A DNA stretch of 6,568 nucleotides. Origin: Methanothrix sp. (GTDB lineage Archaea; Halobacteriota; Methanosarcinia; Methanotrichales; Methanotrichaceae). The notes beneath the pieces are model-generated. The model was given only the letters and a program-made list of their open reading frames with translations, ran no database searches and was not told where the DNA came from. The first letter of the stretch is position 1, and the number at the start of each line of letters is the position of its first letter. Location of the stretch: positions 1 through 6,568 of the forward strand of contig JAQTXY010000116.1 of NCBI GenBank assembly GCA_028688535.1. Direction: 5' to 3'. A program made the position numbers and the translations under genes. Below, piece after piece: positions 1 to 5,900 of the stretch.

Positions 1-2
1 CC

Positions 3-905
3 CTCGAAGGAGATGGTGGTATGAATCCAGTGGCCTACCTTAGTCCTCGCCTCCAAAATCTTCCACTGCTCGGAAGCGGCACGAATATGAATTTCGAGAT
101 GCTTGCCGGGCTTGATCCTGACTTGGTTATCATTCGTGCCTGCGGCTGTAATGTCGCTTCGATGGAAGATGAGAGCACGCAAAAGACGATAAGGACCATT
201 GAAGGCCTGGGAATTCCAGTCGTTGTGCTCAAGAGTCCCACATGCTTTGATGGGCCGAATCTCTCAACGATATCTGATGAAATAAGGATTCTGGGGAGAG
301 TCTTCGCAAAAGAGGAAAGGGCAGAAAAGCTGGCCGATTACCTAGAATCCCAGACAGAGGTTATCTTTGAGAGAACGAAGGATATCCCTGAATCAGAGAA
401 GCAGTCCGTTCTGATATTTGGAGCGTCTCCAAACTCCAGGAAGGCAGGAGGAGCTGGCATGGTGAGGGGAACAGATACAATTGAGTCGTACTTCATCGAG
501 GAGATCGTCCATGCGAAGAACGCCTTCCGGGAAACAGGCAGACCAACGATCTCTGCTGAACAGCTACTCTCTCTCAATCCAGATGCAATAGTGCTCGATA
601 CCGCCAATGGCTATCATCCGCCAGAGGAGCTCTACTCAGCTCCCTACTATCAGAATGTCGGCGAGCTCTCGGCTGTTAAGAACCAACGAGTTTATGCTCT
701 ACCTTGGACGTGTTGCAGTACTAAACGCATTGAATATCCTATTGATGTAATGGTTATTGCCAAGGCCGCATATCCAGATCGTTTTGCCGATATAGATCTT
801 GGAGATTGGCTCATTGAATTTTTCAAGAATGTATATGATGTGGATGACGATACTGCTAGAGCGCTAATATCGACGCAGTGGATGGACTGGTGTGTGAAAG
901 AATGA
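3..905 (+). CDS. ABC transporter substrate-binding protein, iron/cobalamin class (5' end outside window)
   Basis: Probably the extracytoplasmic receptor of an ABC importer for a ferric chelate, heme or corrinoid (BtuF/FepB-like fold, Peripla_BP_2 family). The frame is open to the window edge. Counting from the first in-frame ATG (21), the lobe-1 segment LPLLGSGTNMNFEMLAGLDP lies at residues 14-33 and leads into PDLVII; in this family that element normally follows about 40-60 residues of lobe 1 plus a signal peptide, so the true start is upstream. A helical linker follows (about 95-122), then lobe 2 starting SVLIFG (129-134), NPDAIVLD (187-194) and the late segment RVYALPW...RIEYPIDVMVIAKAAYPDRF (223-255). 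GGAG at 9-12 sits 8 bases before the ATG at 21 and mimics a ribosome site, but the resulting protein would lack a signal and half a lobe. Six cysteines are present (41, 43, 75, 231, 232, 291). The ligand cannot be read from the sequence. Family call is firm; substrate is unknown. Confidence 0.85.
   Translation, partial: LEGDGGMNPVAYLSPRLQNLPLLGSGTNMNFEMLAGLDPDLVIIRACGCNVASMEDESTQKTIRTIEGLGIPVVVLKSPTCFDGPNLSTISDEIRILGRVFAKEERAEKLADYLESQTEVIFERTKDIPESEKQSVLIFGASPNSRKAGGAGMVRGTDTIESYFIEEIVHAKNAFRETGRPTISAEQLLSLNPDAIVLDTANGYHPPEELYSAPYYQNVGELSAVKNQRVYALPWTCCSTKRIEYPIDVMVIAKAAYPDRFADIDLGDWLIEFFKNVYDVDDDTARALISTQWMDWCVKE
889..892 (+). promoter_or_regulatory. Ribosome-binding motif GGTG deciding the start at 902
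   Basis: GGTG lies 9 bases before the ATG at 902 and matches the archaeal anti-Shine-Dalgarno complement (GGAGGTGATC). That ATG overlaps the preceding TGA stop as ATGA (902-905), a usual arrangement for translational coupling. The alternative in-frame ATG at 878 has no clear motif upstream. Confidence 0.5.
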
Positions 906-1771
906 ACTTCGCTTCAAATGATATTGACTGGAATTCTGTCTGGATGGACCTCCATGAGAAGAATGCTGAATGCCGAGGACGAGGGGACTGCGCCTCGATC
1001 TGGGCCTCACGAGATCGTGCCCGAGCGTTTTTGGCGCAGGCACGGGAGAGACCGGATCGCATTCTTCATGACATTGTTGGTCTTCCCCTCAAGGCTGACT
1101 CTAATGTGCTGGACATCGGCGCTGGTCCCGGCACCCTTGCCGTCCCCCTAGCCGCCCGCGTCGCCTCAGTGACCGCGGTTGAGCCGGCAGCAGGCATGGC
1201 GGAGGTGATGAGCGAGCATGCCCGCGAAAAAGGAATAACGAACCTTTCCATTGTTCGCAAACGCTGGGAGGATGTCAATTCCAAGAGCGATCTCAAAGGC
1301 CCCTATGATATTGTAATCGCCCGACATTCGCTGGGAATGCCCAATATCAGAGATGCGATAAAAATGATGTGTGAGGCATCGTCAGAATGGATTTATCTCT
1401 TCTGGTTTGCAGGGAGCACTGGATGGGAGAAGGCAATGATCGATCTATGGCCCAAACTGCATGGCAGAGAATACCGGTCAGGTCCAAAGGCTGACGTGCT
1501 CTACAACGTCCTCTACTCGATGGGGATCTATCCGAATATGGAGACTGTGCAGATGGATTATGCACGCAAGTTCCATGATATCGACGCTGCTGTAAATGAG
1601 TTTCGAGAACAGTACCTGATATCATCCTCTGCCCAGGAGGAGATCCTGCGAGGGCATCTCCGAGAGACTCTCTCAAAGGCCGGTGATGGCCTGCAGAATT
1701 CTATGATGACAAATCAGGTAAGGTTCTGGTGGAATGTTAATCAGCATGACCAAAGTCTTCAAGGATATTAA
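902..1771 (+). CDS. Class I SAM-dependent methyltransferase
   Basis: Cytosolic methyltransferase of 289 residues from the ATG at 902 (297 from the alternative ATG at 878). The Rossmann SAM-binding core is clear: motif I VLDIGAGPGTLAVPLA at 69-84, the acidic strand VTAVEPAAGM at 90-99 with Glu94 placed to bind the SAM ribose, RWEDV at 121-125, and DIVIARHSLGM at 136-146. Ahead of the core is a roughly 60-residue N-terminal segment with WNSVW, a Cys-containing RGDCASIW and a helix RDRARAF; it may cap the substrate site. The C-terminal 120 residues are rich in aromatic residues and helical. No N-methyltransferase or ribosomal-protein motif identifies a substrate. The start overlaps the receptor gene by four bases, and the stop is six bases before the next methyltransferase, so all three genes are probably co-transcribed. 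Similar proteins sit near metal or cobalamin ABC importers in methanogens as far as I recall. Fold and chemistry are firm; the acceptor is unknown. Confidence 0.87.
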   Translation: MNFASNDIDWNSVWMDLHEKNAECRGRGDCASIWASRDRARAFLAQARERPDRILHDIVGLPLKADSNVLDIGAGPGTLAVPLAARVASVTAVEPAAGMAEVMSEHAREKGITNLSIVRKRWEDVNSKSDLKGPYDIVIARHSLGMPNIRDAIKMMCEASSEWIYLFWFAGSTGWEKAMIDLWPKLHGREYRSGPKADVLYNVLYSMGIYPNMETVQMDYARKFHDIDAAVNEFREQYLISSSAQEEILRGHLRETLSKAGDGLQNSMMTNQVRFWWNVNQHDQSLQGY

Positions 1772-1777
1772 TTTCAT

Positions 1778-1789
1778 GTGATTGACATG
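1778..1789 (+). promoter_or_regulatory. Ambiguous start region of the second methyltransferase gene
   Basis: Two starts are possible in the same frame. GTG at 1778 has AAGGA at 1761-1765, 12 bases upstream, which is rather far. ATG at 1787 has GTGAT (1778-1782) four bases upstream, matching part of the archaeal GGTGATC ribosome site. In the second reading, the apparent GTG start codon is itself part of the ribosome site. The sequence alone does not settle it; ATG 1787 seems at least as likely. Confidence 0.4.
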
Positions 1790-2821
1790 CTGGAAAACAT
1801 TAAGCAAAACTTCGAGCAGGTTCTGGAATCGGATAAGGACTCCCGCGATCTGCGCAGCCTCTCCATATCTCTGGACACTTTCTATGCCCTTTCATCCGCC
1901 CTTGAGGTGGGCATATTTCAGGGTTTGATGCAGCCCAAGAGCTCCTTGGAGCTGGCTGAGACCCTGGGCCTTCATGCAGGAATCACTGAGAAGCTCTGCA
2001 AGGCCCTAACATCCAGGGGGTATCTGTCCAGAGAGGGCGGCAATTATGCCCTCTCCGATCTGGCCATGACCTTTCTCACAGAATCATCTCCTTTCTACCA
2101 AGGCAGTCTCATAAAATTAATGCAGAGAACGCGCGCACAGCGGTGGAGCAACCTGGCCAGAGCACTCAAAGAAGGCCCGATCGTCGCTTCGTCAGGACAT
2201 CAGGTCTTCGATGAGTTCTTTGCCCTGGCGATGGCCGAGGGTGCAATTGGCGGATCGCTGCAAAGGACGATAAAATCATTGAAGAAAATGCCCGAGTTTT
2301 ATAAGGCTAGGAAATGTCTAGACCTAGGTGGCAGTCACGGGCTCTACTCACTGGCATTTGCCAGGCTAAATCCGGAACTTGAGGTGGTAATCTTCGATCT
2401 TCCCAAAGTAATAGAGGGCGCTGCCAAAAAAGTGGTGTCTGACTCGGAGAATATAGTCACAATGGTAGGAGATTTCAATAGAGATAATCTAGGTAAGGAT
2501 TACGATTTTGTATTTGCCTCAGATGTGCTCTATCGGAATGAAGAATCCCTCCGTCCATTACTGGCAAGGATTCGGGAAAGCCTGAAACATGACGGGCTGC
2601 TGATAAGCAAGCACTTTCATATCGACGACCTCATGAGCGACTCCTCGGCTGTTCTCTTTGATCTGATGTTCTCCCTATCGGGAACAGGTGGTGTCGTCTA
2701 TTCGTCTGCTGATTTCTGTCGCCTCCTGGGGTCGGCAGGATTCACAATCGTTCAGGTGGATGATATCAGCAGCCCCTCAAGTCCCAGCAAGATAATAATG
2801 GCCAAAAAGGTAGGGGATTAA
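1778..2821 (+). CDS. Two-domain SAM-dependent methyltransferase (Methyltransf_2 / BchU-like O-methyltransferase family)
   Basis: A 347-residue methyltransferase with the layout of the hydroxyindole/caffeate O-methyltransferase family, to which BchU and CrtF also belong. Residues about 28-100 form the winged-helix dimerisation domain (LDTFYALSSALEVGIF, then a helix-turn-helix and a GYLSREGGNYALSDLA wing). The catalytic domain has motif I CLDLGGSHGLYSLAFA at 180-195, VVIFDLPKVIEGA at 203-215 (Asp207 for the SAM ribose), GDF at 231-233 and FVFASDVLYRNEESL at 244-258. The usual catalytic His of plant O-methyltransferases aligns with Tyr252 here, so it is not a standard phenol O-methyltransferase. 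From memory, BchU, which methylates C20 of a chlorin ring, also has Tyr in this position; that and the neighbouring chelatase make a tetrapyrrole acceptor plausible but unproven. The start is GTG 1778 or ATG 1787, a three-residue difference. The gene is last in the plus-strand operon and is followed by an oligo-T stretch. Confidence 0.85.
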   Translation: MIDMLENIKQNFEQVLESDKDSRDLRSLSISLDTFYALSSALEVGIFQGLMQPKSSLELAETLGLHAGITEKLCKALTSRGYLSREGGNYALSDLAMTFLTESSPFYQGSLIKLMQRTRAQRWSNLARALKEGPIVASSGHQVFDEFFALAMAEGAIGGSLQRTIKSLKKMPEFYKARKCLDLGGSHGLYSLAFARLNPELEVVIFDLPKVIEGAAKKVVSDSENIVTMVGDFNRDNLGKDYDFVFASDVLYRNEESLRPLLARIRESLKHDGLLISKHFHIDDLMSDSSAVLFDLMFSLSGTGGVVYSSADFCRLLGSAGFTIVQVDDISSPSSPSKIIMAKKVGD

Positions 2822-2867
2822 AGCTTTACAGGGTTTGCAGGAAGCTCGGAAACCGTCTCAAGAGCCA

Positions 2868-2874
2868 TTTTTTT
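2868..2874 (+). terminator. Oligo-T terminator of the plus-strand operon
   Basis: Seven consecutive T residues lie 46 bases after the last plus-strand stop codon. Archaeal RNA polymerase can stop at such U-tracts without a strong hairpin. Only a weak 4-bp GCTC/GAGC pairing (2844-2847 with 2862-2865) precedes it, so this is called on the T-run and its position. Confidence 0.5.
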
Positions 2875-2892
2875 AGGAGATAAGAAATTTAA

Positions 2893-2926
2893 CGGCAGAG
2901 ACTTGGCAGTTATGCAGTCTCTGCCG
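2893..2926 (-). terminator. Perfect 11-bp stem-loop after the chelatase gene
   Basis: The arms CGGCAGAGACT (2893-2903) and AGTCTCTGCCG (2916-2926) are exact inverted repeats around a 12-base loop. The element begins 17 bases beyond the minus-strand stop codon. Read on the minus strand it is followed by a T/A-rich segment with short T-runs (TT, TTT, TT), so it is a modest intrinsic terminator or an mRNA 3'-end stabiliser. The stem is symmetric and could also block read-through from the plus strand, but the bases after it in that direction are not T-rich. Confidence 0.55.
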
Positions 2927-2939
2927 ATTCTGCTATCCG

Positions 2940-2952
2940 GGAGCTATGCTCC
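2940..2952 (-). repeat. Small hairpin spanning the chelatase stop codon
   Basis: GGAGC (2940-2944) and GCTCC (2948-2952) pair around a 3-base loop, with one possible extra G-U pair outside. The TAG stop of the minus-strand gene (2946-2944) overlaps the loop and one arm. With the larger stem-loop beyond it, this makes two tandem hairpins at the transcript's 3' end. A 5-bp stem is short, so chance is possible. Confidence 0.3.
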
Positions 2953-5900
2953 TATCACCTTCGCCATCTTCTCCTTCCAGGCCGCCACCTCATCAGCGCT
3001 GATCACGTCGATCGCTCCCCCCTGGAACTCGCCCTCGACATCTCCCATCCTCTCTTCCATCCAGCCCTCGATCTCAAGATATGTGGACTTCAGAGCATCC
3101 AGAACCTCGGGATCAGCCTTCCACATCCCCCTCTGCTCGGCCTCGATCAGCCTTCTGGCCATCTCCTCCATGGCCCAGGGGTTATTCTCCTCGAAGAACT
3201 TGCGGTTCTCCTCATCCATGATGAAGGTCTTGGTGATATCATCGAAGATCCAGTCGTCAACCTCCTGGGTCGTCGCCTCCCAACCGTAGACCCGGCCAAC
3301 GCGCTTGGAGATGTCGCCTGCTCCCTTGTAGCCATGCTGCTTCATGCCCTCGATCCATTTCGGATTGAGCAGCTTTGTCCTGACGACACGCCTGACCTCG
3401 TCAGCCAGATCCCGCACCTCGACGTGTTCTGGCTCGCGGGTGTCTCCGTAATAGGCCTTGACATCTTTTCCGGACAGGTGCCTGGCAGCGGCAGTCATGC
3501 CGCCGTGCGTGCCGAAGTAGCAGCAGCATCCGAAGAGATCGTACTCGTCGCTCACCACCTTGTTGTATGTCACATCAACGCTCTTGAGGGTGTTGACGAA
3601 ATGCTGGTGCGACTCCTTCCCGGACACACCTTTTCCGTAGGCATAGCCGTTCCAGTAGATGAAGATGTCAGAGAGGTCCTTCTCGTCCTTCCAGGCGCTG
3701 GCGTAGACGGCCAAATTTGTACCGGACTGATATGTGCCCGGCTTACTGGCGAAGATGCGCAGCGTTGCCTCTCTCCAGTCCTTTGCTGTGCCGTTTTCCA
3801 AATTAGCCAGAGTGTGTTTGCGGACAAAATTCATCTCCAGAGGCTCGTCTAGCGCCGCAACCGCCTGCACTGCTTCATCGATTGTGTCGATGCAGTTGGG
3901 GAAATTGTCTCTGGTGATGCCCGAGACTCTGATGGTCAGATCGATCCTGGGCCTGCCAAGCTCCTCCAGCGGAACAACCTTGAAGCCCTTGAGCCTTCCG
4001 TTGGGCAGCCAAACTGGTTTTGTGCCCAGGAGGAAGAGCATCTGGGACATGTCCTCGCCGTCGGCCCACATAATGTCACTGCACATCCAGAAGAAAGCGA
4101 TGTTCTCTGGATAGCGGCCCTCCTCTTTCTGGTGCTTGGCAATCACGGACCTGCCCAGCTTTTGGCCTACTTTCCAGGAGGTCTTTGTGGGAACACGGTA
4201 GGGGTCTAATGAGTAGAAGTTTCTTCCCGTGGGCAGTACATCGTCTCTGCCGCGGGTGATCAGGCCGCTGGGTCCGGCCTCAACATAGCCTCCATCCATG
4301 CCGTTGAAGAGTGCCTCAATCTCCTTCGAGTCCTCCATCCGGCTTTGCAGATAGATCACCTTCTCCCGAATAGCCTCGAGCTGGCTCTCATAGCCTGCCG
4401 TGGAAAATCCCAGGACCTCGTCAGGCCGCACTCCGTCGCCCTGCAGGTACATCTCGATCAACTTCTTACCCAGGCCATCGATTCTCTCCAGCAGCTCTCC
4501 GTGCGATTTTCCGTAGCGCTCGCTTACCGCTCCCTGGTCGGCCAGAAGCTCTTCCATAGAAAGGCCCATTATGGACGCAACCGTGCTTCTAAGCGGCACG
4601 CCGCTTCCTTCGAAGCGCATTACTGAGTTGATGAACTCGACACGTTTCTCACCCTCCGGAAGCTGTCCAAAGATGTGCATGCCTGAATCGATCTGCGTGT
4701 TTCTGACCCGGCTGAGCTGATTGTGCGCTCGGGTCACGATCTCCTCGACTGGCATGTCATCGGCGAGCTTCATGCCCTTGTCGAGGTTTGCCGCCTTGAT
4801 GGCATCGATTAAGAGGTGCCTCAGCTCATGAGATCTGGCATGATCGAACTTGGCAGTCTCATATTCTCCCAGCAGCCGGTCCACCTCCAGCAGCTCATCG
4901 TAAAGCCCTGATTGGGTCATCACGGTTTGCATGTGGTCCACGAGCGTCGCATAGCTGCGCCGCTTGGCTATTGTCCCCTCGGGCGGATTGTCGGCGTTGT
5001 AGATGTACAGATGAGGGATGGTGCCGATGCATATGTCCGGATAGCAGTTCCTTGACAGGCCCACTCCTTTGCCTGGCAAAAACTCAACGTTTCCGTGCGT
5101 GCCCACATGAATGAGCACGTCTGCACCGAAGATCTCCTCAAGATAGCGATATGTGGCCATGTACTGGTGGGTGGGCGGGACATCCGGGTCGTGCAGGATC
5201 TTGCAGACCTGGCCGTCGCAGCGTGCTCCTGCACAGCCGCGTTTGGGCTGCACACAGACGACAGTATTTCCGTACTGAACCCCGGTGATCACAATCTTAC
5301 CCTGGTAGAGCATGGCCGCAGGAATGTCGTTCTTGAGTTCTCCGGGAGGATTGCCCCAGGCTTCGCAGACTCGGTCCTTCACCTTAGAAGTTAGAGTGTT
5401 AAACCATTGCTCGTACTCCTCCTTCGTCTGATAGGCAAGAACGCCGCCCTTAGCCACGATCTCTTCGATAGGGGTCCAGCGGAACTCGGAGATGGCTTTT
5501 CGGTCCATAATGGTCTCGATCAGCTCTTTGCCTGTTTTTGGAACATTTTCAAGAGAGTAACCGACATCGGCCATACTGTTCATGATGTGGGCAACGCTCT
5601 CGATTGTATCAAGGTGTGCACCGCCACCCACTGCGGCTTCTACTGAGGCGCAGGGATTGTTATGGAAAATGAAGGCCACCCGTCGTTCGGCTACGGGTTT
5701 CCTGGCCAATTCGATCCATTTCTTCACTCTTTCTGCAAACCTCTTGCAGCGCTCCGGGATCGGTGTGCGTTCCTCATATTCTCCCTGCTTCGATCCGGCA
5801 CCAATGATGATCGGCTCGATCAGGCCTTCAAACTCGGGCATAGCTACATTCCAGCTGATATCATTGGATATGCCATTGCTGTTCTCCCACTCCTCAATAG

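Noticed and set aside
9..23. GGAG followed 8 bases later by ATG at 21, looking like a ribosome site and start for the receptor gene.
   Set aside because: The frame is open upstream to the window edge, and a protein starting here would lack its signal peptide and the first part of lobe 1. The codons before the ATG also read as plausible family sequence.
878..880. Upstream in-frame ATG for the first methyltransferase.
   Set aside because: It has no clear ribosome motif and lengthens the overlap to 28 bases; ATG 902 has GGTG at good spacing and the ATGA overlap.
1066..1676. Minus-strand open frames opposite the first methyltransferase.
   Set aside because: They are antisense shadows of a gene with clear SAM-binding motifs, and their translations show no domain features.
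1776..1781. ATG directly followed by TGA between the two methyltransferase genes.
   Set aside because: A start-stop pair with no ribosome motif of its own; it arises from overlap with the GTGAT motif of the next gene.
2903..3852. Long plus-strand open frames (2903-3289 and 3334-3852) opposite the chelatase gene.
   Set aside because: They lie antisense to a strongly conserved coding region, have low-complexity Ser/Leu or Val-rich translations without recognisable domains, and lack convincing start signals.
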